Assembly (NCBI GenBank): GCA_045588345.1
Contig: JAZNDZ010000121.1
Span: forward strand, 1-33,962
Reading direction: 5' to 3'
Length of the DNA stretch: 33,962 nucleotides
Origin: HGM04593 sp045588345
Lineage (GTDB): Bacteria > Bacteroidota > Bacteroidia > Bacteroidales > Bacteroidaceae
Part shown: piece by piece, positions 5,750 through 12,884 of the stretch
How positions within the stretch are numbered: the stretch's first letter is position 1
Layout: every line of letters starts with the position of its first letter
The notes under the pieces: generated by a model
Databases searched by the model: none
Seen by the model: the letters and a program-made list of their open reading frames with translations, nothing else
Told to the model about the DNA's origin: nothing
Translations under genes and position numbers: made by a program

Positions 5750-8452
5750 TTACTTTTTCTTTGTCATTTTTTCGTACAACTTGAACAGATATTCCAAACG
5801 CTCATCATCTGAGGTGAATGGTTCGGGGCGGTAGCACTGTTCTACTGCAATATCCAATGCTTGATGTGCTTGTTTAAGGTCATCGGGCATTGTTTCGGGG
5901 TTGTACATTTCACCCAATGTCATTTCGGTATGATTCTCACGTGTCAGCAGAACTTCTTCTGCGAGTTCTGTTAAATGCTCCTTTTGTTCCTTTGTTATCT
6001 TGGGGAATGGGAATGTGTTGTAACATAGGAAAATTGAATATCTAAAACGATTTTCTAAACGTCCTGCATTTTTTCTAACCCACAAATTGTGCATCCTTGA
6101 TGTCAAAAGACCAAAGATTAAATAATTTGCATCATATATTACTTGTGCTGAATTGGGAACAATCGTTTTGTTTTGTACAAAACCGATAGGAATATACTCT
6201 CTTGTTTCTGATGAAACTATTGGCACTAATAATGAGTTATCATTACATTCAAAAAACTCTCTGAATTGATGAGGTTTTTTTGCCTGCAGATGCAATGTTT
6301 TATCTTTGCTGTTTAACCTATATTCTTTTACATTATACACTGCTTCTCTAATAGGTGGAATATTCAGTGCTTCTTCAAGTTCAGAATCTTCAATCCAATA
6401 ACAATATCTTTCAATATCATTTATAAACTCATCGGAACCGATTTGACGCCGTATAAATTTTTCAGCATTGGGATACTCTAATATCACTTGCTCTTTTTCA
6501 TAGGGTGTTAATCTTAAAAACTCTTTATCGTTAGGCATATTTCCTCTTCTCATTTCTGGAAAATTAGCAGATATTGGAGTTGTGTGTTTTGTAACTGAAC
6601 CAATATTATCATCAGAAAGATATGGTGAAATGTGTTCTACGCACACTTTCTCATTTCCTTTGAATATAAATTTTGCATAGTTACTTAAATTTCGTAAACC
6701 TATAATAACGACAGAAATACCTGCATTGTATTTTGCATTGTTAGTCCACTTAAAGGTAGTGTATGCAAATCCAATCTCTATATCAAGAGATAATATGTAG
6801 TTCCATAAAATTGATGTTTGCTCCCCTTGTGTTATTGAATTTGTACTTACAAAGGCAAGTTTGCCCTTTTCGAGTTGTTTTATAAATTTTGCACCCTTAA
6901 CAAACCATATGGCAATGTAGTCTAACCTTCTTGATTGACTTATATCGGATAATGTAAAATCAATGTCATTTTTTTGAGAATCATTTTGATTCCTACTGCC
7001 AACATACGGCGGATTACCCATAACATAAACCTCCTCATCGGCAGTATGTGGGCAAACTGTGTTCCAATCTAAACGACAAGCATTGCCACAAACAATGTTA
7101 CCACTCTTGCCCAATGGCAGTGCATCTACCTTTGAACCAAGTTCCTTATAAAAGAGGTTGTTTACTTGATGTTCTGCCAACCATAAAGATAGTTTTGCAG
7201 TGTCGCAAGCATACTCATCAATCTCAATGCCATAGAATTGTGTCAGCGAAATGTTTGAGAATGGTAATCTGTCAGAACCAAGTTGCCTTAATCTCTTCCA
7301 TATCTGTATCTCCAATTCTCTAATGCTCTTGTAGGCAATAATCAAGAAGTTTCCGCTACCACAAGCAGGGTCAAAGAACTTTATCTTTGATAACCTCATC
7401 ATCAGTGCATTGAGTTTCTTTGCATCATCCTTTACTCTTACAAACTCTTCTGTGAGTTCATCGAGGAACAAGGGGCGAATAACCTTCATTATGTTGGGTA
7501 CAGATGTGTAGTGTATTCCCAACCCTGCACGGTCATCGGGGTTGATAACCGCTTGTATCATTGAACCGAATATGTCGGGGTTTATCTCTGCCCAATTATA
7601 TTCTCCACACTTTAGCATAAGCATACGGGTTCTTCTGCTTAGTATGGGTATGGGGATATGGGTTTTGAACAGTCCACCATTAACGTATGGGAACTGTGTT
7701 ATTTTGTTTGGCAATGATGCACGTATTTGCTTATCCTCAATTGCCATTATATCAAATATGCCATCCAAGAACTCTGCAAGGTCGGTGCCATCTGCCTTTG
7801 TGTCTTGTCTAATGGCGGTTGTAAACATATTGGCAATGGGGAACAGTCCTGTATCCTCTGCAAAGAAACAGAACAACAAACGTGTCATAAACACATTGAT
7901 GTTGTGGATTTGCTGCCTGTCGTGAACATCGTTGTATCGCCTAATGTCATCGTATATCTTTGCCATCATTTCGGCAGACTTTACATCCGCCTCCGCCTCT
8001 TCAATGTTACGGAACTTTTCGATACCCGCTAATGGTTTGAAGAAGTCGAAATCTTTCCACAATAGAGATATATCATTGTCATACAAATCCTCTTCTTTTG
8101 GGTCGTATGCAATAATGCGTTCTCCATCAGATACCACATACAAACGAGGTTCTTTCTTTGAAATTGCAGTGTCCTTCTGCATTGTCTCTAAAAGGTCGTA
8201 GAGGTTGTCATCGCCAAACAGACCATTGTCAGTTGCTCTGTATGCAATGAGTTTCTTTATAAGAATGGTTCTGCCGTCCTTTGCATCATTTCCTCTGCCG
8301 TCTATGATGCGCTGAATACTTGCATCGCCATATCCACAGAAGATACGCAACAACTCATATACAATATTCTCTTTTGTACACTTCTCTGCTATATTCTCCA
8401 ATGCTTGCTGTGCCTCCAAATATGAGAATGTTCCCTTGTTCTTTTTTGCCAT
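5750..8452 (-). CDS. MmeI/YeeA-type class I SAM-dependent DNA methyltransferase
   Basis: This is a 900-residue N6-adenine DNA methyltransferase of gamma type. Motif I is DPACGSGNF at 361-369, followed by GIEIDEYACDTAKLSLW near 408, and the catalytic motif IV NPPY at 480-483. The region after about 600 carries a specificity-type segment (YIPIGFVQNKTIVPNSAQ) and a C-terminal helical part, as in MmeI-like enzymes. MmeI itself is about 920 residues and has an N-terminal nuclease. Here the N-terminal 150 residues (YLEAQQALENIAEKC, RLYVVSDGERIIAYD) show no clear D...ExK nuclease signature, so the protein probably modifies only. It is the first gene of the operon. The predicted role is to mark self DNA, with cleavage supplied by the helicase and GIY-YIG protein. 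The target sequence cannot be read from the protein. Confidence 0.9.
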   Translation of the reverse strand: MAKKNKGTFSYLEAQQALENIAEKCTKENIVYELLRIFCGYGDASIQRIIDGRGNDAKDGRTILIKKLIAYRATDNGLFGDDNLYDLLETMQKDTAISKKEPRLYVVSDGERIIAYDPKEEDLYDNDISLLWKDFDFFKPLAGIEKFRNIEEAEADVKSAEMMAKIYDDIRRYNDVHDRQQIHNINVFMTRLLFCFFAEDTGLFPIANMFTTAIRQDTKADGTDLAEFLDGIFDIMAIEDKQIRASLPNKITQFPYVNGGLFKTHIPIPILSRRTRMLMLKCGEYNWAEINPDIFGSMIQAVINPDDRAGLGIHYTSVPNIMKVIRPLFLDELTEEFVRVKDDAKKLNALMMRLSKIKFFDPACGSGNFLIIAYKSIRELEIQIWKRLRQLGSDRLPFSNISLTQFYGIEIDEYACDTAKLSLWLAEHQVNNLFYKELGSKVDALPLGKSGNIVCGNACRLDWNTVCPHTADEEVYVMGNPPYVGSRNQNDSQKNDIDFTLSDISQSRRLDYIAIWFVKGAKFIKQLEKGKLAFVSTNSITQGEQTSILWNYILSLDIEIGFAYTTFKWTNNAKYNAGISVVIIGLRNLSNYAKFIFKGNEKVCVEHISPYLSDDNIGSVTKHTTPISANFPEMRRGNMPNDKEFLRLTPYEKEQVILEYPNAEKFIRRQIGSDEFINDIERYCYWIEDSELEEALNIPPIREAVYNVKEYRLNSKDKTLHLQAKKPHQFREFFECNDNSLLVPIVSSETREYIPIGFVQNKTIVPNSAQVIYDANYLIFGLLTSRMHNLWVRKNAGRLENRFRYSIFLCYNTFPFPKITKEQKEHLTELAEEVLLTRENHTEMTLGEMYNPETMPDDLKQAHQALDIAVEQCYRPEPFTSDDERLEYLFKLYEKMTKKK

Positions 8453-8477
8453 GTTATCCTAAGTTACTGCTATTTTG

Positions 8478-8485
8478 CAAAAATA
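8478..8485 (-). promoter_or_regulatory. Predicted -7 box for the defence operon
   Basis: The minus strand reads TATTTTTG, matching the Bacteroidetes -7 consensus TAnnTTTG, 26 nt before the methyltransferase start. No convincing -33 element is seen at the right distance. Confidence 0.45.
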
Positions 8486-8653
8486 ACATTTTTTCGCTAT
8501 TATGACCTATTAATCAATTGGGAAAAGGTGGGGATTTGCAATGATGTGTTTGAGGTTAAGCCATAAACAAAAGTACTATATCTGCAAATTTAACAATTTC
8601 TTTGGATAGAAGTACAGAAGAACAAAAGAAAATCTCAGGGCTATTATACACAT

Positions 8654-8687
8654 TTTTGTCTTCCAGATTTCGTATGAGGATGTGCCT
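8654..8687. repeat. Direct repeat a, copy 1
   Basis: This 34-bp block (starts TTTTGTCTTCCAGATTTCG, ends GGATGTGCCT) recurs at 9109-9142 with two mismatches. In this copy it is separated by 135 bp from the partner block at 8823-8875. Confidence 0.75.
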
Positions 8688-8822
8688 GTTACTATCTCAA
8701 TTATGAGTGATATCTATGGAAATCGCAATTTCCTGTACCTGATAGTCCGGAGGTGCAGCAATGAAAAAGTTTGTTTTTCAGTTGTTGCAGCCCTGGGCTA
8801 TAAGCTGTAGCATAGATGCCTG

Positions 8823-8875
8823 CGACATAATCACTCTATAATTGCGATAGCCTTATGTGCTTATGTTCTTATGTC
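8823..8875. repeat. Direct repeat b, copy 1
   Basis: This 53-bp block (starts CGACATAATCACTCTATAAT, ends ATGTTCTTATGTC) recurs at 9144-9196 with three mismatches. It contains an imperfect palindrome around TATAATT, similar to REP-type elements. No coding function is seen. Confidence 0.75.
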
Positions 8876-8923
8876 TAAAAAAACGGATTGAGATGCATCA
8901 ACCTAAGTACTTGCTAGCCTACT

Positions 8924-9021
8924 GTTCACTGCGCATCAGTATAACAATGTGCGAGGCAAAAGGAGAGAGATTCTTCACGATGTTCAGAATGACAAACACG
9001 CAGAAAAGTTACATTTTAGCC
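8924..9021. repeat. 98-bp direct repeat, left copy
   Basis: The 98-bp block starts GTTCACTGCGCATCAGTATA and ends AAGTTACATTTTAGCC. It recurs at 10743-10840 in the same orientation with one mismatch. The two copies bracket the three-gene DUF3791/DUF3990 cassette. Inside it, 8967-8994 is a diverged member of the short GAGATCCTTC...GGATGACA repeat family seen elsewhere in the window. Confidence 0.85.
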
Positions 9022-9108
9022 ACTTGCATTTATGTCGGGAGTTTTCCGCAAGTAAGCCTTTGTATTTAGTGTACTGGGATGTTGCATCCCATATACCTCC
9101 ATTCATAA

Positions 9109-9196
9109 TTTTGTCTTGCAGATTTCGTATAAGGATGTGCCTACGACATTATCACTCTATAATTGCGATAGCCTTTTGTACTTATGTTCTTATGTC
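9109..9196. repeat. Direct repeats a and b, copy 2 (contiguous)
   Basis: Here the blocks found separately at 8654-8687 and 8823-8875 lie one base apart (9109-9142 and 9144-9196). This suggests that the 135 bp between them in copy 1 is an insertion, or that this copy has a deletion. Confidence 0.7.
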
Positions 9197-9208
9197 GAAA
9201 AAGATTTT

Positions 9209-9244
9209 GAGATCCTTCTTGCGCTACGCTCCATCAGGATGACA
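9209..9244. repeat. Short dispersed repeat, GAGATCC...GGATGACA form
   Basis: Reads GAGATCCTTC, then GCGCTACGCTCCATCAGGAT, then GACA. It is the reverse complement of the element at 33511-33545 with few changes. A further copy, TGTCATTTTGAGCGAAGCG to GTCTC, lies at 9303-9330. This is a short intergenic repeat type common in Bacteroidetes. Confidence 0.7.
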
Positions 9245-9302
9245 AGCGAACGAAAAAGATGCAATTGCGACACTTTTTCAAGGGAATAATTGTCCTCGAA
9301 CC

Positions 9303-9330
9303 TGTCATTTTGAGCGAAGCGAAAAGTCTC
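9303..9330. repeat. Short dispersed repeat, TGTCATTTTGAGCGAAG form
   Basis: A copy of the same short family as 9209-9244, in the opposite orientation and 58 bp away, so the two could pair as an inverted repeat. The surrounding 8453-9433 holds no gene that I can support. Confidence 0.65.
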
Positions 9331-9433
9331 ATCGCGTAACCATTTGTCCCTATAAATGCACGAGACAACTGCAAAATTCAGGGCACCCACAAGAGATGCC
9401 CCTACACGTTAAACAATAATCACATATCTATTG

Positions 9434-9685
9434 CTAAGCAGTCTTGTTCATTTCAATAATGAAGTCGTCTGCTATGTACATATCGCCATAGAGATAAAGG
9501 CCTGTTGACTTGTCGTGCAGGTTTGCACATGTTTTGCTCAAATAGAACATCTTTAATGCCTTTACGACATCGACATCCAACATTTTTGCCAAGATTACAG
9601 AAATGGCACCTATGCGGTTACTCATAATGATTTCCTGAATAACCGGAGACTTCATGGGGTTATCACAATTCTTCTGTTCCATCAT
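9434..9685 (-). CDS. DUF3791-like small protein (83 residues)
   Basis: A small, mostly helical protein. The core RIGAISVILAKMLDVDVVKA followed by LKMFYLSKTCANL, GLYLYGDMYIADDFI resembles the DUF3791 family of Bacteroidales. It overlaps the end of the DUF3990 gene by 23 bp if the ATG at 9685 is used; a later ATG at 9655 would remove the overlap and leave the family core intact, so the start is uncertain. It is the last of three coupled genes. DUF3791 proteins are found next to DUF3990 proteins, so a partner or antitoxin role is likely but inferred. Confidence 0.7.
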   Translation of the reverse strand: MMEQKNCDNPMKSPVIQEIIMSNRIGAISVILAKMLDVDVVKALKMFYLSKTCANLHDKSTGLYLYGDMYIADDFIIEMNKTA

Positions 9686-10154
9686 ATATGAGGTATTTGT
9701 CTATTATATCTTGATTGAGAATGCACATCTGATTATTTGGACGGTGCTTGGAGAGTTCGCGCAAGGCGGTACTCAACTCCATCAACCCTGCTATATAAAG
9801 ATTTATGGTATCAATGACACGGTCGTTGGCAACACCACCTTCTACATAGTCGTACTGTTTTGCAATGTCCTGCCCGGAACGGTTTGCTATAATGAATTCA
9901 AGCCATTGTACATCGTATGCATCGAATATTTTGCAATGCATCTCTTTTATGATGGCTTCGCGATTCAGCCTATAACGGTTGAGAAGAGCCGGTCTATTAC
10001 GACTCCTCGACATATTCTCGGCCCATTTCACTGCTTGGTCACGGATATCTGTCACATAAAAACCTTGCCCGAAGTCCAGGTTCTTGCGTCCGCGTTTACA
10101 GTCAGGCTTATCAACAAATTCTGTTCCTCCGTGATATACTATTATCTCGTTCAT
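9663..10154 (-). CDS. DUF3990 protein, predicted ADP-ribosyltransferase fold
   Basis: The opening VYHGGTEFVDKPDCKRG, then DFGQGFYVTD near residue 28 and a later YDYVEGGVANDRVIDTI near 102, is the pattern of the DUF3990 family. These proteins are predicted to have the ADP-ribosyltransferase fold, with the YHGG strand contacting NAD. The C-terminal NNQMCILNQDII fits the last conserved strand. At 163 residues it is of normal length and looks intact. It starts with a four-base overlap (ATGA) with the preceding DUF3791 gene and overlaps the next. I infer a toxin-like NAD-using enzyme held in check by one or both small partners; the target is unknown and activity has not been shown here. Confidence 0.8.
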   Translation of the reverse strand: MNEIIVYHGGTEFVDKPDCKRGRKNLDFGQGFYVTDIRDQAVKWAENMSRSRNRPALLNRYRLNREAIIKEMHCKIFDAYDVQWLEFIIANRSGQDIAKQYDYVEGGVANDRVIDTINLYIAGLMELSTALRELSKHRPNNQMCILNQDIIDKYLIYDGTEEL

Positions 10155-10390
10155 TCTTTCTTCTCCCAGTTATCAAGACATTCAACCAATCTCTGCGCCA
10201 GTACCTCGCGGCTTTCGCTATGCAGTGGATCGTAATTCGGTATAATATAGTTGTCAATCATCCCAACCCGTTCCATGCGTTGGAATATCTCTTTATAATC
10301 GGCATTCAAGAACCTGGCTGTTGTTTCAATACATGTTGCAACAAAAGCCATCAATATCTGTTCTTTTGAAATTGTCCGCAGTTCTTCCAT
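10151..10390 (-). CDS. DUF3791 protein (79 residues), first gene of the cassette
   Basis: The sequence LRTISKEQILMAFVATCIET, then ARFLNADYKEIFQRMERVGM, then DNYIIPNYDPLHSESREVL and a final helix matches DUF3791: a helical protein with a conserved NYDxLH-type turn. It is the first gene of the three and its stop overlaps the DUF3990 start (ATGA). It probably acts as the partner of the DUF3990 enzyme. Upstream lie tandem repeats carrying three -7 boxes and palindromes that could regulate the cassette. Confidence 0.75.
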   Translation of the reverse strand: MEELRTISKEQILMAFVATCIETTARFLNADYKEIFQRMERVGMIDNYIIPNYDPLHSESREVLAQRLVECLDNWEKKE

Positions 10391-10443
10391 ATATCAATTA
10401 ATTATGAAACAAACCGATTCTTGCACAGTTCACAATATTTGTG

Positions 10444-10599
10444 GTTTAACGCAAAGATAGTGACAAACGAGCGAGATAGGCAAAGTTCACTTTGACATTT
10501 CACTGCGAGTGCAGTCTATTTTCGCGGTTTACCGCAAAGATAATGACAAACGAGCGAGAAATATGAAGTTTACTTCAATATTTTTCAAAACGAGTGCAG
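10444..10599. repeat. Two imperfect tandem units (71 and 73 bp)
   Basis: Units at 10444-10514 and 10527-10599 share GCAAAGATA, TGACAAACGAGCGAGA, and a GAGTGCAG end. Each carries a -7-like box in minus orientation and an arm of the form AAGTTnACTT. They lie just upstream of the DUF3791 gene, so they may be duplicated promoter/operator modules. Confidence 0.65.
10452..10459 (-). promoter_or_regulatory. Predicted -7 box nearest the DUF3791 gene
   Basis: Minus strand TATCTTTG fits TAnnTTTG and lies 61 nt before the start at 10390. An identical box lies in the second tandem unit at 10535-10542. No good -33 element was found. Confidence 0.4.
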
Positions 10600-10608
10600 A
10601 AAATCTTC

Positions 10609-10627
10609 GAAGTATACTTCAAATATA
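10609..10627 (-). promoter_or_regulatory. -7 box overlapping a perfect palindrome (operator-like)
   Basis: Minus strand TATATTTG (10627-10620) fits the -7 consensus, and its 3' end overlaps the perfect 12-bp palindrome GAAGTATACTTC at 10609-10620. Related arms lie at 10565-10576 (GAAGTTTACTTC) and 10482-10493 (AAAGTTCACTTT). The placement is where a repressor site would be expected, but this is inference. Confidence 0.35.
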
Positions 10628-10742
10628 AATATTATAACAAAATTATTCAAACTATTTCTTCACATTTTCAAGATATTCCAAGTTTGCTGGAGCGCGAGTT
10701 TTAAAGATTCATTGACTTAAGCCCCTGCGGGCGAACACATCG

Positions 10743-10840
10743 GTTCACTGCGCATCAGTATAACAATGTGCGAGGCTAAAGGAGAGAGATTCTTCACGAT
10801 GTTCAGAATGACAAACACGCAGAAAAGTTACATTTTAGCC
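10743..10840. repeat. 98-bp direct repeat, right copy
   Basis: Matches 8924-9021 with one substitution (GCGAGGCTAAAGG against GCGAGGCAAAAGG). Directly before it lies a truncated copy (from 10729) of the GGGCGAAC...GTTC element whose complete form is at 10915-10936. The rest of 10391-11054 holds repeats only, with no gene. Confidence 0.85.
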
Positions 10841-10914
10841 CCTCAGCGCTGCGCGGAGCTCACCCTTGATTACAAACAAGGGGAGCAACTTTGGTGTTTT
10901 GCATTAAACAATTT

Positions 10915-10936
10915 GGGCGAACACATCGGTTCGCCC
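10915..10936. repeat. Short palindromic repeat GGGCGAAC...GTTCGCCC
   Basis: An 8-bp perfect stem with the 6-nt loop ACATCG. The same left arm and loop occur at 10729-10747, where the right arm is replaced by the 98-bp repeat. Confidence 0.55.
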
Positions 10937-11002
10937 CTACTCATTAAACAATACACGTTAAACACAAAACGTTAAACATTAAACACTACACATTGCACAT
11001 TT

Positions 11003-11048
11003 AAACTTTTGCCTCTTCATGTGTGTTTACACGAAGAGATAAAAGTTT
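11003..11048 (+). promoter_or_regulatory. Long hairpin immediately before aspT (attenuator-like)
   Basis: The hairpin is built from AAACTTTT (11003-11010) with AAAAGTTT (11041-11048), CTCTTC (11013-11018) with GAAGAG (11033-11038), and GTGT with ACAC around a GTTT loop. It is followed by TTATT and the ATG at 11055. It could block ribosome entry or act as a terminator-like attenuator for aspT. It may equally be the terminator of a transcript arriving from upstream. Confidence 0.55.
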
Positions 11049-11054
11049 TTTATT

Positions 11055-12770
11055 ATGGAGTGGATTACTGACCTTTTACGTGCGCATCCTGAACTGGCTA
11101 TCTACTTGGTGCTTGGGGTGGGTTTTCTTGTGGGGAGAATACACATCAGGGGGTTCAGCCTGGGTGTGGTGACGAGTGTGCTGCTGGTGGGTGTGCTGGT
11201 GGGACAACTGAAGATTCCCATGACGGGAGCACTGAAGCAGACGGCGTTCCTGCTGTTCCTGTTTGCCATAGGCTACAAGGTGGGGCCTCAGTTCTTTGCG
11301 GGGTTACGCAAGGAGGGGTTGCCACAGGTGGGGTTTGCAGCGCTGATGTGTGTGTTCATTCTCTTTTCTACCTGGGGCATTGCCTTGGTGATGGGTTACG
11401 ATGTGGGCGAGGCTGCCGGGCTGCTGTCGGGGTCACAGACGATAAGTGCGGTGATTGGTGTTGCCGATGACACGATACGCGGCATGAACCTGCCGTCCGA
11501 TGAGCAGAAGAAGGTGCTTGATATTATGCCTGTAGCATACGCAGTGACGTATATATTCGGCACAGCGGGGTCGGCATGGATTCTGGCACGCTTGGGCCCG
11601 AAGTTGCTGGGCGGCATTGAGAAGGTGAAGGCGAGGTGCCGCGAACTGGAAACGCGCATGGGCAAAGATGAGAGTGACAAGCCGGGATTCATGGAGGCTA
11701 AGCGTGAGGTTGAGTTCCGCTGTTACCGCATTGAGAATGACTGGTTCAAGAAGGAGCGTACGGTATTTGACCTGGAGCACTTCTTCGAGAGGCAAGGAAA
11801 GCGGCTGTTTGTAGAGCGAATACGCAAAGGAGAGAGGATAATTGACGATTTCGGGGCAAAGGAGATTCTGCACTCGGGCGACGAAGTTGTGTTGAGCGGG
11901 CGGCATGAATATACCATTGGCGAGGAGAAATGGATTGGTGCCGAGGTGATTGACGAGGCGCTGCTTGCTTTCCCTGTAATGGTAATAAAGAGTACTGTGG
12001 CTGGCAGAAGTTACCGCCGCGATATGTCGTTCAACGGCAAGAAGGTGAGCGAACTGCGGGCACAGCCATTCATGCATGGCGTGGTGATACAGAAGATAAA
12101 GCGCATGGGAGTGAGCATTCCTGTATTCCCGCAGACGGTGCTGAACACGGGTGATGTGATTGAGTTGGTGGGCAGGAAGGTTGACGTAATGCATGCGGCA
12201 AAGTCCGTTGGTTACCCCGACCCTGCAACGAACGAGAGCGATGTGGTGTTCCTCTCCATAGGCATTCTCATCGGTGCAATAATAGGAACATTGACGCTAC
12301 ACATAGGAAATGTACCGATAAGCCTGAGCAGCAGCGGCGGCGCATTGATTGCGGGCCTGGTGTTCGGTTGGTGGCGTGCTCACCACCCTACAATGGGTGC
12401 AATTCCCGAAGGTGCGTTGTGGGTTTTCAACAACATGGGACTTAACATTTTCATTGCGGTTGTGGGAATATCGGCCGGGCCGGGATTTGTCGAGGGTTTT
12501 CGCGAAGCGGGGCTTTCGCTCTTCGTAGCAGGAATAGTGGCAACATCGTTGCCTTTGCTGTTCGGCCTGTTCATTGCAGTTAAACTGTTCAAGTTTCATC
12601 CGGCGATTGCCTTGGGCTGCTGCGCCGGAGCACGCACCACCACGGCTGCCATTGGTGCAATACAGGAGAGCCTTGGTAGCGAAACGCCTGCACTGGGTTA
12701 CACGGTGACATACGCGGTTGGCAATACATTGCTGATACTGTGGGGCGTGTTCATTGTGCTGATGATGTAA
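11055..12770 (+). CDS. aspT: Aspartate:alanine antiporter (AspT/YidE family)
   Basis: This 571-residue inner-membrane transporter has the AspT layout. An N-terminal hydrophobic half runs from residue 14 to about 185 and includes GLLSGSQTISAVIGVADDT. Two cytoplasmic TrkA-C (RCK_C) domains lie at about 215-290 and 300-382, and a second membrane half runs from about 397 to 571 with GCCAGARTTTAAIGAIQES. The family exchanges aspartate for alanine; with internal decarboxylation of aspartate this consumes a proton and builds proton motive force. The decarboxylase gene follows 114 bp downstream on the same strand, which strongly supports the assignment over a generic YidE-type transporter. A strong hairpin sits directly before the start codon. 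No truncation is seen. Confidence 0.92.
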   Translation: MEWITDLLRAHPELAIYLVLGVGFLVGRIHIRGFSLGVVTSVLLVGVLVGQLKIPMTGALKQTAFLLFLFAIGYKVGPQFFAGLRKEGLPQVGFAALMCVFILFSTWGIALVMGYDVGEAAGLLSGSQTISAVIGVADDTIRGMNLPSDEQKKVLDIMPVAYAVTYIFGTAGSAWILARLGPKLLGGIEKVKARCRELETRMGKDESDKPGFMEAKREVEFRCYRIENDWFKKERTVFDLEHFFERQGKRLFVERIRKGERIIDDFGAKEILHSGDEVVLSGRHEYTIGEEKWIGAEVIDEALLAFPVMVIKSTVAGRSYRRDMSFNGKKVSELRAQPFMHGVVIQKIKRMGVSIPVFPQTVLNTGDVIELVGRKVDVMHAAKSVGYPDPATNESDVVFLSIGILIGAIIGTLTLHIGNVPISLSSSGGALIAGLVFGWWRAHHPTMGAIPEGALWVFNNMGLNIFIAVVGISAGPGFVEGFREAGLSLFVAGIVATSLPLLFGLFIAVKLFKFHPAIALGCCAGARTTTAAIGAIQESLGSETPALGYTVTYAVGNTLLILWGVFIVLMM

Positions 12771-12884
12771 ACGAACGAAAAGTTGAAAACGGAAAGTTGC
12801 AAAGAAATGACAACATCGTGGATAAGAAAACGTCACAAGACATATACCTACGTTTAACCCAATGACAACTAACCAAAAAACTAT

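Noticed and set aside
1..8452. BREX, DISARM, Dnd or CRISPR assignment for the defence island
   Set aside because: No pglZ, brxC, drmB, phospholipase-D, dnd or cas gene and no repeat-spacer array is seen. The methyltransferase is MmeI-like and the only nuclease candidate is GIY-YIG.
8759..8839. A 26-codon plus-strand frame beginning MKKFVFQLLQPW
   Set aside because: It lies inside the repeat zone, has no neighbouring gene signals, and ends within a duplicated block. It is more likely part of a repeat element.
8453..11054. Transposon or integron carrying the DUF3990 cassette
   Set aside because: No transposase or integrase frame, no terminal inverted repeats and no target-site duplication were found; only direct repeats support mobility.
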